From Phaeoceros laevis (Eukaryota > Anthocerotophyta > Anthocerotopsida > Notothyladales): a stretch of 64,000 nt of DNA. The notes beneath the pieces were generated by a model. It saw only the letters and a program-made list of their open reading frames with translations, made no database searches and had not been told where the DNA came from. Shown one piece after another: positions 23,652 through 34,832 of the stretch (the first letter of the stretch is position 1; every line of letters starts with the position of its first letter). Both the position numbers and the translations under genes were made by a program. Location of the stretch: NCBI GenBank assembly GCA_049999765.1, contig JBNGIQ010009519.1:62001-126000 (forward strand). The letters run 5' to 3'.

Positions 23652-24866
23652 GTCGCTGCCTTTCTATAATCTGCTGCCGCCTCCAGCAAACACTGCGATA
23701 ATCCACAAGCAACGTCTTCCACAGTTCACAATCGACTGTTGCAATTTTGCGACTTCAGTGCATCCGTCCAGGGTTAGGGTTCTCTCCCTTCTTTGCACAG
23801 CAAATAGCAAGTTCATCAAGTTTTTACACCTTCTATTGCAGGAATTGGGCCAAGCGAAACGATAGGCTTGTGTGTTCAGTGTCATAATGTCATTGTTCAC
23901 TCTTGCTACATCTGCACAATGACATTACCTGCAAGCGATTAACGTGATTTTGGGTAGAAGTTCCTCAAATCGTAACCACCCTTCCGAAATCATATGCTGC
24001 ATGCTTTTACCCAATGCCACCAACATCAATTTCCTATCCTCCTGAAGGTGATTAGCCGTAAGTATAAACGTCAACAGGAGTGCTCAAGGTTATTTTAAGC
24101 GAGCAACAAACGCAGAAGGCGTGCTGAAGGATGTATCGCCCTTCTTCGAGAACAAACAATGAAATTTAGAGGAACGTCTGAATCGCTCTAGAACCGCACA
24201 TGGACAACACACTGGAAAGTTCTCCACAAGGAAATGACACTAAATGCCGCACTCCGTCTCTAGGAAGGTCCTGTGTGCGTACCATAATGTTGGTACCAAA
24301 CGACTATCACCAGCTAGCCAATGTCAAGAACAATAATTGGTGCTCTAACACAACACCTGCTCCCTGCTCTATGACCTAATTAGCATCGACAAATCAGATA
24401 TTCGGGGATATTGAACCACCACGAGCACCACAGCCGACACAAGCATTTCCAGCATCCAGCACCAAAGCAGGTCAAAGTCCAGCTTCACATGATTCTTCAA
24501 ACCAAACAAACCAGGGGCTTCTGAACATGACTTCGCTTTACTGGTTTTGCCTGCGCATGCACGCCAGGTTAGCATGCACCCAGGCTCATTATTGTGCCGG
24601 AAGTAAAATATGGCATGTTCTTGATCCTCACACACCATGCCATGATGTCTGAGGATCCTGTACAATGGAAAGTGCATAGCAACCCTATCCTTCACAGCAG
24701 TGAAACAGGACATCTCGCTGACCTCCCAACATAGACATGGACTACACCTGTCCAACCCATCTCTCAAGACCTTCTCCCTCCACTCTTGAACCACATAACT
24801 GCATTAAAGCTCGGTTGAACAACTTAGGTGAGCACTTCAACTAGTCATGCCTCACCTAAGGCTCCC
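23652..24866. other. Intergenic, no gene recognised
   Basis: The interval holds the promoter of the U5-40K gene and the 3' flank of the RING ligase gene. The longest open frame (24369-24794, minus, 141 codons) has no recognisable domain and is likely untranslated flank. Confidence 0.45.
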
Positions 24867-26341
24867 TTAAGACTGCTTCCGAACTTCAGGCTCATGCTCT
24901 GCATTAGCCTGCTCATCCAGGCCATTTACAGTTCCATTTTCAGTCAACGACCCTTGGAGAGATGCATGACTGGGCTCAACAGCCTCATTCGCAGAATCAT
25001 ATTCCAATCTGCTGTCCTTTGGCCTGTGACTGGATTCGACTTTCTCAATTATAGGGTCAAAGTCTGTCTTGGGCACCTTGATCTCAAGAAGTCTCTCCAC
25101 CACACAACGACAAATCGGACACCTATTTGTCTGGAACCGCAAAACCTTAGCACATTCGCTGCACATACACTGTCATGTACAAACGTTTTTCTTAGAACCT
25201 GTTTGACAGAGAGAAAACAATCGTATTATTGGGGGCAAAGATAGTGTAGCAAGATGCTTACCATATGTCGACATGGCAACACGGTAGTATCGCGTGGCTC
25301 TGACATGCATATCACACATTCCTTCCCTGTGTCACCGCCGTCGTAAGTACTACCTCCACCACTGTTTTCTATTCCATAGATTTCTTGTAGTTCATAACGC
25401 ATACCTTCCACCCAAATCATCTGCTTCAAGACTTTCACACCATAGCTTCCATCCTCCTTGCGTTCAATCTGTGCATACGTGGTCTGAGCATGAACCCAGC
25501 TTGGTAGAGGAGCACCTAGTGGGTCATCTGCTGAAGGTTGACAATCAGGCGGGGGACTCTTGGGAAGTGTCTCTGCCCTGATGACTAGGGGGAACACATT
25601 ATTTTTCCCATCTCTAGCGAGATCTTGGTCCTCAAATAACGCTAGGTCCACACCCGTCCCTGCTGCTTGCCGAAATTTTTGAGCTAACCCCTTCTCAAAA
25701 TGTACACGAACCGGCTTATATATTTCAGGGAACTGAAGGATCAAACTGCAGTTAGCGGATTGGTCCTCCTTGACCATGAAGAAGATGCAGATGCTGCAAC
25801 CACCGAATTCACACCGTCAGAAATCCCCTCCTGTCTACAAATATCGGACGTGCAGGAATATTGCATGCAACAGCAAATTTTTTGGACTTCCTGCACAGAC
25901 TAACCTGCCTGCCACTGAAGCATCAAAAGAGAAGGCCACAAGATAGCAGCCAGGATTCTCTTCATCCTTTTCCAACCGCAGCGTAGCCTTCTTCAAGTTT
26001 ATATCATTCCGGATGGTGTTGGCCTTCTGAGGTTCTGGAAATGGGACAGCCTGCGGGGGTGGAGGCGGAGGCATGGCTGGTTGAGGCCGGTAACCCGGCA
26101 TCCCTTGGGGCATGCTCATCAAATACTGACCATTGCTTTGTACGTAGCCCTGAGGGGGATACACTGGGGGCCCCGTGGGATAGTTGGGATACATATCCAT
26201 CCGGTAAGCATTTGGGGCGTACTGTGGAGCCAGTGCTGGTGCCAAGAGCGCTCCAGGGTAGCCGGGAGGGTGTTGAATGTGCCGCACAGGACCTTGGTAT
26301 GGTGGAACGCGCCCATTCCTCCTGCTTCCATTGTTGCCCAT
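24867..26341 (-). CDS. LUL: RING-type E3 ubiquitin ligase, LOG2-like (LUL) / MGRN1 type
   Basis: Three exons (26341-25905, 25793-25262, 25169-24867) join in frame to 423 residues. The N-terminus [10 protein letters not shown] fits a myristoylation signal. A Pro/Tyr/Met-rich stretch of about 90 residues follows, then the DAR2/MGRN-type domain ([43 protein letters not shown]-like [34 protein letters not shown]). A C3HC4 RING closes the core: [41 protein letters not shown]. The Ser/Glu-rich tail is about 65 residues. LOG2/LUL ligases act at the plasma membrane and endomembranes in amino acid export control and abscisic acid responses. The intron between exons 2 and 3 splits the RING between HM and CMC. 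All eight zinc ligands appear intact. Confidence 0.93.
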
Positions 26342-29200
26342 AGCACAGCCTCACGCAATTCTACTCCAATTGCAGTCGCTTGAGAGTTAGGGCAATCGGG
26401 TGCCAAGGAAGAGCACTTGCCACAGAGAAGAGATGTCTTCCATGCTAAGTGCACGGAAGCAGGCAGCAGATCTGAGTGCTCACATGTGAATTGGCCTGGT
26501 GAAGAACCCTTCGAACAACAGTTCAGTGGCGATTGCTTGTCATATTCCTCTGCTCAGTCGCCGCAGCTTAGATACCTGGCTGCTCTGCCCCAACTACTTG
26601 CCGTAGCTACCCTGGACTTTGGCCTGAAGGTAGATCGTCGGAGCACGGCCTATTCAGGCGCGGGTGTCGTGGCCGCTGTTAGCCTGTCGTGTCTGTCGCG
26701 CTTTTGTACTCATGTTAACCAGACTTTTAACTCGTCAAACCGAAGTTATACTTTGCCCCAGGCCCTCGACCTGGAAATTACGAACAGCCTTGATGTGTAC
26801 GTAGGCAGAGGGTTTCGCAACACTCGAGTTTCGAGCAGAGAGCCTATGGAAGGTTCAAGATGCTGCCTGAGCATTCCACCCCGCCTCAAGCAGATGGGGA
26901 GGGAAGATGGCTACAACATTCTCAATGTTCCTAGTAGTCTCTAATACAGCTGCCGCACTGCCACGCATCGTGCCTTCGTGGACAGCGTACCCGGCGAACT
27001 CCTCGCTGAGGCCTCTCAAGGACTGTATTCAAGTGGCTGTATATCTTCCGATTTGAACCCGTTTTGTATGGAGGTCGCATGAAAAAGATCCGTATTCTCA
27101 TTGCGGATTTGCTCTCCCAGATTAGGAAAGAGGCAGGAGTGCGGGAGGCGATTCGGGTGAACATTTTTAACACGACTACATCAAAGGCAGGCACGCCAGG
27201 GCCTGGGAAATGGTCCAGTTGCCTTTTGAAAGCTTATTTCGTCTGTATATCTACGTTGGCCGGGGAAGGTCGATGAGGCTGGTCAGCAAGTTATTTCAGG
27301 CTGACAGTTTATTTATGATGGCGGTATTGGGAGCTAGAAATCTTGGAACTTGAGATTCACAGCATATGACCGCTGCAACACTGGCTCCACAAGTCTGAAG
27401 AAGAGCCAAAGTTTCTGAACTGCAGTCAAACTCTTTGACTTAAGCATTGGCAGCAGCTGGGCAAACTGTCCTACTCCAAGATGAACGAGGCTATTTCATC
27501 CCGTTCCGTGGCAGCTTCGTGAACAAAAAATATTTGCATATTTGCATACCTAAGGTGCGATTGCCTTTACCCTGTGGAGCGAGTGAGGAATCTGAGTAGC
27601 CTGTTTAGCAGCATCAGAAAATGCGGTCTGGATTGATGCGGAGGAATGTAAGAACCTTCCCCTGGTTAGTCTCTATGGTTGCTGTAAATGCTTTATGTTT
27701 ATGGCAGCACATGTATGTAGGCAGCACATGTATGTGGTCATTAGAGGGGTGATTGGTCTCTTCCAGATGCCGCCACGGAGCCAGCAGGGCAAGGTACATG
27801 GCGCCCCATCCTTCAAAAATTCACCATGAGGACATGCAACCATATAATGTGAACCCGGTGAGTGCTCTGCCACCAAAGTTTAGTTTCCAGGCATTGATGT
27901 GAACCTTACCAGCAAATGATAAGGCAGGGGAGATAAGGTTTGGACTGCAAGGCTAGCTGGATCAGAGGATGGCCTACTTGTGGAATGATTAGGAGCGGTT
28001 AGACAGATTGCCACCTCTAGGTTTTGGTGTTACAAGATGGGAAAATCCTCAGAAAATATCCTCAGGAAGCGCCAGTCACATGGAGGACCACAACATTGAG
28101 TGGTAAGGCAGGAGTAAGACGTTCCTAGTTTTGTGACTGTTGGCTGCCTTCACGGCATGTTTATCCGGACGGTTGCCATATGGTGATGACAATCTTCTAA
28201 GGTGGATGGCGGCTTGTCAAACGCGTGGCAGTCATGGTCCTGTGGACCGTTCCCGAGCTTGGTCGTGCAAAGTGTTCTTGATGTCAATCTTTGCTGTGGC
28301 TACCATATTAGCAAGTAGGGTGAGATGAGACTGGACGATGCATGTTACTGTACAGGCTTGAAAGAGAGAAGTGACGAGCACATATTTCGCTGGAATCTTG
28401 CCTCTAGTCGTGCTGGGCAAATTGTTAAGAGAGATTCGGTAATCCAGTGCAGTGCCAACTGCCAACTGATGTCCGGGAGTGCATTTGAGAATGTGCATAC
28501 TGATGTCCGGGAGTGCATTTGAGAATGTGCAGGAGCATCCCGAGCTGGCTGACCCTAAGTTCATCTCTGCGTCGGACAGCTGGTGACTCCATTGGTGAGG
28601 TCGGTAGGCGAGGTAACTTTGTAGTGAGACCAGGACAGTCATGCCAACAGCCAGAGGTTATCCTTTTGCCTCTATTTCTACCTGTGCCTCCGGCAGTACT
28701 GTACGTCGCCTGGTTGTTGATCCGCCATAGCTTTTGTCCTAGGATTGCCTACGGATAGCCCCCAGATCCACGTTGTAGGTTGTGGTTATAGCACCAAATC
28801 GCTTTATGTGCTTTGATTTCACTCTATGGTTGTGCAGTTTACCTGGGAGCCTGTGCGCGGTATCGTCAAGTCGTGCGAAGAAATAAGTCTTGGGACTTGT
28901 AGCCCCAATAGTCATGAGTCATGACCGCAATTTCTCGGTTTATAAACGTAGAGAAGCAGTTGTTGTGAGTCTTACAGTTTTACCGTGCTTGTTACGCTGG
29001 GGCCTCCAGGGCGGGCTTTATTTGGGAGAGGCATCGTGCGGAGTCGCAGACACGTCTCGTCAGCAGCTGCAGGGGATGGCCTCCGGGACTGTGCCGCAAA
29101 ACTCAACCGCCAGCGCCCCACAGTGTGGCCGCAACCCTGAGCAGCTCTACCGGTCCTTCGGACCCTGCGGCTAGCGCACTGCTCGGTTGCAGGATGCAAA
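26342..29200. other. Long intergenic stretch, no gene recognised
   Basis: This 2.9 kb separates the divergent LOG2-like (-) and GT61 (+) genes. The largest open frame (26417-26944, plus, 175 codons) begins next to the LOG2-like promoter and matches nothing I know. A basic frame at 27064-27276 (MKKIRILIADLLSQIRKEAG...) is too short to judge. The stretch includes a 34-bp tandem duplication listed separately. Most likely it holds promoters and decayed repeats. Confidence 0.4.
28466..28533. repeat. Tandem duplication, 34-bp period
   Basis: The 32-bp unit beginning CTGATGTCCGGGAGTGCATT occurs at 28466 and again at 28500 with no mismatches that I can see, so the copy is recent. Confidence 0.85.
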
Positions 29201-30991
29201 ATGGCAGTCTGGAGTGCGGACGGAGGTGCGAGGGACTCTCCGAATCGCCCCACCTTCGTTTCGAAGCCTCTTGGATTGCTGCGCCGGGGCAGGCTGTGGT
29301 TCCCGGCAACCATTGTGGCGGCGCTGTTCCTGGTAGGCGTGCTCAGCCTCTTCATATTGCAGAGCCTGTATGTGTGGTGTGAGGCACCGGATCCCGCCAG
29401 CTATGCTGGCGCTCAGCAGGCGGGCAGCGGCAGCGGCAGCATAGGGGGGATGAGTCCCAGCCAGGCTTCCGTCAAGGGCGTGATGTGCATTGCGTCGTCG
29501 CACATCATGCGGGCGCACACCTACCTCGTCACTTCCGCTGTTGCCGGTTGCCAAGACGGAGGCACTGACGGAGTTCTGCTGGAGGGCCACAGGCTGTACA
29601 GTGCTAGCACTACCAGCGGCGTCGACGAGCAGGAAGTCGCCAATCTGAGGAGCTGGAGGAGTCAGTGGGAGAGACGCAATTTGTCCAGCGCTCTGCGCAG
29701 CCAAGAGATGGAGGCTCTGCCCGACGGGCTGACGAGGGCCGACATGGACAGGTTCTTCACCGCCGATGTGGGGGTGGCAGGGCCGGGGGACCAGGCTCCG
29801 TCTTGCAGGAGGATGCCCGGTCCCGTGTGGCTGGGTGTGGAAGGCAGCCCCGTGGCTTGCCCTTTGATGTGGGAATGCAGGCAACCCGGAGACACTCCCA
29901 AGGTGCTGGCGATGTGCTGGGACCCCACCTTCTTTGACCTCAACAGGGGGATGAGCTTGCCCACCGAATCCATGACCTCGAGCCTCCTCACTCCAGCTCT
30001 CGGAGAAGCCAAGGTGAAGCTGTACGACCAGTACATGGGCTCCGCGCTCTTCCTCGCCAATGTGTACACCAACCACCTGGCCCAGATGTTCGACTCCAAT
30101 GTCGCCTACCTTCGTGGCGGGTGCTGGGAAACGCCCTTTGGTGACAAGCCCTTGCTGCTGGCCAATGTCACTCGCACCTTCCGGCACAACGTGAGCGTCA
30201 ACCTGTGCTCCAACCACGCCAGCAGCCAGTACCACGGCCTCATCGAGCTCTTCTCCCGAATCGTCATCCTGGCGCCCGTCATCCGGGCTCTGCCCGCTGC
30301 CTACATCCTGGTGACCGACAGGGACTTGGAACGCGTCTCGACCATGTTCAAGATGGTGGGATTCCCGTCGGGGCTGGAGGGGCTGCGCGTGCAGAGGGTG
30401 CGGCCCGAGGAGCTGGTATACTCGGACGTCGCCGTCGCCGCCCACGGCCCGGGCTGCGGGAGAGCCAGCAGGTCCGTGTGGCAGCACGTCCGGCGGGAGT
30501 TGTTCAAGATCGCGCGAGACAGCAGGAGCATGTACCAGCGGGACGACGCCTGGTACGTGGTTGTGGCGGAGAGGACGAGGAGCAGGGGCATCGTGGAGCA
30601 CGACGCTCTGGTAGCAGGGCTGAGAGCCGCCTTGGGCGTCCGGAGGGTGCGAATCTTCTCCGACAGGGTGGAGTGGACGCTGGAGAGCACGCAGGAGCTG
30701 TACGCGGGAGCGAGCATGTTCGTCGCCAGCCACGGAGCCGGTCTGTCCAACATGGTGTTCATGCCCTACTCCTCGTCTGTGGTGGAGGTGAGGCCAACCA
30801 GCTTCTCCAACCGCTGCTATCACACCCTGGCGGACGCTCTGGGCTTCCCCTACTACAGGTTTGACAGCCCTGGTGCGAAGATGGGCAAGCTCCACATCAA
30901 TGTCACCCAAGTTGTGGACCTTGTGACGTCCATCGTTCAAGCCAAGGGCCGCCCTGTCCCGTTTTACCCCGAGGTCTCCAAGAGAAGATAG
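29201..30991 (+). CDS. GT61-family glycosyltransferase, intronless, Golgi type II membrane protein
   Basis: A single exon of 596 residues runs from the ATG at 29201. A basic N-terminal tail (about 33 residues) precedes one membrane helix (FPATIVAALFLVGVLSLFIL, residues about 34-56), giving a type II topology. A stem of about 160 residues leads to the DUF563/GT61 domain. Near residue 505 it has MFVASHGAGLSNMVFMPYSS and then VVEVRPTSFSNRCYHTLADA, the most conserved part of the family. Two NVT/NVS sequons lie near 325-333. GT61 members include xylan arabinosyl- and xylosyltransferases and beta-1,2-xylosyltransferase of N-glycans; which it is cannot be told here. The GC-rich coding sequence creates a 634-codon antisense open frame that I regard as a shadow. 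It differs from the broken GT61 gene at 7829-8805, which has HGSHN in place of HGAGLSN, so the two belong to different subfamilies. Confidence 0.9.
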   Translation: MAVWSADGGARDSPNRPTFVSKPLGLLRRGRLWFPATIVAALFLVGVLSLFILQSLYVWCEAPDPASYAGAQQAGSGSGSIGGMSPSQASVKGVMCIASSHIMRAHTYLVTSAVAGCQDGGTDGVLLEGHRLYSASTTSGVDEQEVANLRSWRSQWERRNLSSALRSQEMEALPDGLTRADMDRFFTADVGVAGPGDQAPSCRRMPGPVWLGVEGSPVACPLMWECRQPGDTPKVLAMCWDPTFFDLNRGMSLPTESMTSSLLTPALGEAKVKLYDQYMGSALFLANVYTNHLAQMFDSNVAYLRGGCWETPFGDKPLLLANVTRTFRHNVSVNLCSNHASSQYHGLIELFSRIVILAPVIRALPAAYILVTDRDLERVSTMFKMVGFPSGLEGLRVQRVRPEELVYSDVAVAAHGPGCGRASRSVWQHVRRELFKIARDSRSMYQRDDAWYVVVAERTRSRGIVEHDALVAGLRAALGVRRVRIFSDRVEWTLESTQELYAGASMFVASHGAGLSNMVFMPYSSSVVEVRPTSFSNRCYHTLADALGFPYYRFDSPGAKMGKLHINVTQVVDLVTSIVQAKGRPVPFYPEVSKRR

Positions 30992-31311
30992 CATTGCAAC
31001 CTCCCTCTCCCTCGATCGATCGGGTGCTAATCTTGATGCAGCGTGTGCGAGCTCGAGAGACAACTCAGAGTTCATACCCGGCCCGCTGCTTCACAAACTT
31101 GTAAGCTCTCTCCCTGGATGGATCCTCCGATACCCTGGAGTAGAATCTCAGGTTTAGTAGTTTACTTGTCGGTTTGCGCGTATCCATCCGGTGGCCAGAG
31201 ACAGGGTTTGTGTATTGACATCCGGGCAAGGCCTGGTGACCCACTTGTAACCAAGGGTAGATAAGTGTGGGCTGGGCCACCAAAAAGCCAGGCTCAAGGT
31301 TCGACACACTC
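30992..31311. other. 3' flank of the GT61 gene
   Basis: About 320 bp between the GT61 stop codon and the MITE. No coding frame or repeat of note is seen. Confidence 0.5.
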
Positions 31312-31314
31312 TAA

Positions 31315-31825
31315 GGCTGGTTTTCCATGTGCCCCAACCCGGGCCGGGGCCGGCCGGTCTAGGTCGCACTTCGCGACAAGCGCCTGCAACCGGGTTGTCC
31401 TAAAAAAAGGTCGATTTTTGGACAACCGGGCAAAAACTTAGTGGATCTATTTTTGGTGGTGTCTACATTTTTGCTGGGTCGGTTGGCAACCCGGTATNNN
31501 NNNNNNNNNNNNNNNNNNNNNNNNNNNNNNNNNNNNNNNNNNNNNNNNNNNNNNNNNNNNNNNNNNNNNNNNNNNNNNNNNNNNNNNNNNNNNNNNNGTT
31601 GGCAACCCGGTATCGCGAGAGCCGGTTGCTCTCTTCTTACTTCCTTCCCTCTCCCGCCAAGTGACCGCAGGGTGACCGCCGGGTGAGCTGCGCAGCACGA
31701 TGCTTCCCCGTGGTAGTGACCGCCCGCAAAGGGGAACTCCCGGTGAGCCCGTGACCCGCTAAAACAAGGCGGGTCATCACGGAAAAATGGTCACCCGGGC
31801 CGGTTAACTACATGGAAAACCAGCC
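31315..31825. mobile_element. PIF/Harbinger-like MITE with terminal inverted repeats
   Basis: The ends are perfect inverted repeats, GGCTGGTTTTCCATGT at 31315 and its reverse complement ending at 31825, with weaker pairing further in (CCGGGCCGG against CCGGCCCGG). Both ends are flanked by TAA (31312-31314 and 31826-31828), a 3-bp target duplication typical of PIF/Harbinger. The inside is very GC-rich, carries no transposase and is interrupted by 100 N at 31498-31597. On both sides of the gap the string GTTGGCAACCCGGTAT occurs, which suggests an internal tandem repeat that the assembler could not span. It is therefore a non-autonomous element. Superfamily assignment rests on the TIR and target duplication alone. 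Confidence 0.75.
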
Positions 31826-31828
31826 TAA

Positions 31829-32949
31829 AGGTTCTGTTGCGGCAGTCCTGAGATTCGAGCTCTTTCGGTTGTACAGTGAACCTAAAAATGTGTTGTTAGG
31901 GAGTGAGAGGTAGGCCGGTAAAAGCATGTGCATAGACCTGGCGTACCCTGGTACACCTGGTTGTCTTCATCCAGGCGCACCCGTAGACTACTTAGACGGT
32001 GGCTCTGCTCGGAGTCTCTTGGTGTTTTCACAACTCTAGGCCAAGGGTCTGAGACCAAGGGCAGCTTTTGTGACATCCGTCCCGGAGGAAAGATTAGCAG
32101 CGAGTGTTTAGTTTGTGTCTTAGTAGCTTTGGATGGTGAATCTTTGACAGTGTGTTCCGTTTTGATTTGGTTTAAGAGGGCATAATTGGCGGTAATCAAG
32201 TGTGTTGTCGGAGCCATCAGGCTCAGTGTGTCTGATCTGACCAAAGTGCAAGGTCCGTGTGTAGAAATCCGTATTTTGGCCTTCCCGGCACTATTCACCG
32301 TAAGCAGCTTACTTAAGAATGCGAAGGATACTGCTTACCATGCTTTCGATACCGGGCAATGCCGTACGCGTAGTGAGTTGAGCCTGGCACGCAAGTGCCT
32401 ACTGTAGCGCTTGTGAGAAGGAGCAAGGCGTTGGACTGTGAGCAGTTTGTGGTAAAGGCAAAGTTTGGAGTTACGCGTGGAAGCAAAAACCAGCGGGAGA
32501 GAAGATTTTCCACCCATCCTGGCCCGGTCACAGTTTGACGGGAAGTGACTGGCCAGATTGCACCAGCCTGTGGAGGAGCTAAAGGCCCACAAAGAGCCTA
32601 ATAACGCAACGGGTTTCCGGGTGAGCTACTGGCTACTGCCTGTTGATCTCGACCCTGACACTTTTCCAGCTCCGGCCAAGGCTCGGCTGCGTGGTCTAAT
32701 CTCAGCAAGTTGCCCGCCAATCTATCATTAATATTAGCATCCAAATATGCGCACGACCGTACGAAAGGGTTTATTGTGGTCCACAACCACCATTCTGGCC
32801 GGTGTTCGGAGTGTGTAAAAACCTTACTATACTGTCTGTACTTGCGAAATATTGGACCAAGCCCCGGCTAGTTTACTCTGGTCGAGGGTCCCCGGTGCGA
32901 AATGACCTGTAAGTTAGTGCACCCGGGAGCGTAAAGAGCATGTAAAGCA
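31829..32949. other. Stretch between MITE and hAT relic, no gene recognised
   Basis: No complete coding frame is seen. Part of it may be the lost 5' end of the hAT transposase (its zinc-finger region), but I could not align any BED-finger pattern. Several short frames occur on both strands without recognisable sequence. Confidence 0.4.
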
Positions 32950-34460
32950 GTGATAGAGGGTAAAAGGGCCTTGTGTAGGAAGTGGCTGCTAGGGAAGGGC
33001 ACTGTGGAAGTGGAATCTGGCAAGAAGAGGCAACGAAGTGTGGTTGAGTCCTTCAATTTGAGAGCACATGATGAAGCAGACCTTGCTATTGCTAGATTCT
33101 TCTTCATTTCAGGCTTGAGCTTCAACTTTGCTAACAAACCTGACTTTGCAGCCATGATAGCAGCCTGCATCAAGGCTGGCCCTAGTTACACACCTCCCAA
33201 ACGTGAAAAAATCAGAACTAGTTGTCTTGATGCTGTGCACATGTATGTTGATGCAAGTATGCTGAGAGTTCGTGACACTTGGGAGCCTTGTCGGTGCACT
33301 TTGGTTGGTGATGAATGGAAGGACATTGCTCATCGTCCACTAACTAATTTTATGGCAGTCGGTCCTGCGGGTAGTAGCTTTGTGGAGTCCATAAACTACC
33401 ACGGGTCTGTAAAGTTAGGGGTGTATTTAGCTAGGCAGCTAATCGTGGTTATAAGGAAGGTCGGATCTGAAAATGTTGTGCATCTTGTCACGGCCAGTGC
33501 ATCAAATTGTCGACTTGCAGGCTGGTTAGGTTGAGCAAGAGTTCCCTAGCATTCCTAGAACACCATGTGCTACTCATGTGCAGTCGAAGCTTGTTGCTGA
33601 AAAGTATAGGCTCCCAGCCATATGCTGCTGCTGTTATCAAGGCAGGAAAGGAGATGGTCCATTTTTTCAGGAAAGATATGCCCTTGGCTATGCTGCGAGA
33701 GGAGTCTCCAGATCTAGGTTTGATTGGTTACAGCGATACACTTTTGCTTCTTATTTCTTGATGTTGCAGCGATTGCTTAGGATGCAAACCGCATTGGGAC
33801 GTGTGATGGTCAGTCAATCATGGCATCAGTTTGTAGCAAAGGAACGTTCACATGTTAGCATAGCCGCAGCTGAAGCTGCATATAACATCAGGGCTGCAAG
33901 ATGTGTCTAAATTGCGAGCATTCATAGGTTTGTGCAATTATTATCGTGTTTACGTTCCTGAATTCAGTAGGATTCCTATACCGCCTTATGATTTGCTGAA
34001 GTAGGAAGCTCGATGGTTGACCTTTCACACCCTGCCCTGTGGCAAAACATTGTAGTCTTGGTGAATCTGGTTGAACCTTTTTTCAAGTTTTTTCGCATTT
34101 TTGATGGACAGTTGGAAGTGTTGGGTGAAGTGTGGCCTCGTATGTCTGCAGCTATTGAGCAGCATGACATCCTTGTTGCATCAACAGCTGGTCCAACACA
34201 AGAAAAAACTAGTTGCAGTAGCAGCTATGCTGAAATCACGGTGGAATTTTATGAAGCACGTAGTATTCACTGCTGCCTACCTCTTGAATCCAACGTATGA
34301 GCTTGCTGTGGTATGGCAGCACAACAGTCCACGAGTGATGGCAGGCTGGAATAAGTATCGCAAGATGATATATCCATGGGGATACACTGGTCAGCTGGTC
34401 TAGAAGAACGGCGTAAAATCAATTCTGAGCTGCAGCGCTTCAGAGTTGGTGCGGGAACTT
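32950..34460 (+). pseudogene. Decayed hAT-family transposase (DUF659 plus hAT core)
   Basis: The fragment begins with the DUF659 domain: ARFFFISGLSFNFANKPDFA, then AGPSYTPPKREKIRTSC and GDEWKDIAHRPLTNFMAVGP. Near 33530 the frame shifts to continue as EQEFPSIPRTPCATHV, matching the E.F..I..TPCA.H motif of plant hAT proteins. Later frames give FASYFLMLQRLLRMQTALGR, then (past the gypsy scrap) FFKFFRIFDGQLEVLGEVWP and FTAAYLLNPTYELAVVW. Several frame changes and stops show that it is dead. The C-terminal hAT dimerisation domain is not seen. The catalytic Asp of the expected DGW motif reads as GDEW here. Terminal inverted repeats were not found. Confidence 0.8.
33889..34004 (+). mobile_element. 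Ty3/gypsy reverse transcriptase fragment inside the hAT relic
   Basis: One frame reads LQDVSKLRAFIGLCNYYRVY and then VPEFSRIPIPPYDLLK. This is the well-known stretch that joins the reverse transcriptase thumb to RNase H in Ty3/gypsy polyproteins (LR.FLGL.NYYR.F...FS.IA.PL..L). It lies between two hAT blocks that would otherwise be near-continuous, so it is either an insertion of a tiny fragment or repair filler. No LTRs are seen around it. Confidence 0.7.
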
Positions 34461-34832
34461 TTGGTGAAGATCACAAACTGTTGATCTTCTTGGGCGTAAT
34501 AAAAAGACCGTTCCCACATAGTAGTGAGAAGAGGTGGGAATTTCAGGGAAACGGGCCTGGTTTAGTTAGCACGGGTGCACTACACGGTCGGTTTGCCGGC
34601 TATCCGATATGGGTCCTTGCCACGAACAGCCCAAGGTGGTAGTTAGATGCGTGTCTCGATGCGAGCACATGAACGACAATACGTGTGGCACCTTTTCAAG
34701 GCTGGGCGAATTTCGCGAGCCGAGTGCCGTCTCTCCTTCCAATTGATGCTCCATAGAGCACGGCAACCAACATCGCCTTTACGGACGCGTGCGAGGGGAC
34801 ATAATTAAGTCGAACACGGGAATATTAATTGG
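34461..34832. other. Flank between hAT relic and the PC-esterase gene
   Basis: No gene was recognised. The strings GGGAATTTCAGGGAAACGGG near 34535 might be the decayed right end of the hAT element (hAT ends often start CAGGG), but no matching left end was found. Confidence 0.35.

Noticed and set aside
26417-26944. 175-codon open frame next to the LOG2-like gene
   Set aside because: No domain, no splice or codon support, and it starts within the likely promoter of the divergent gene.
29171-31075. 634-codon open frame antisense to the GT61 gene
   Set aside because: It is a by-product of the GC-rich third positions of the sense gene. Its translation is His/Gly/Val-rich without a domain, while the sense frame has a full GT61 domain.
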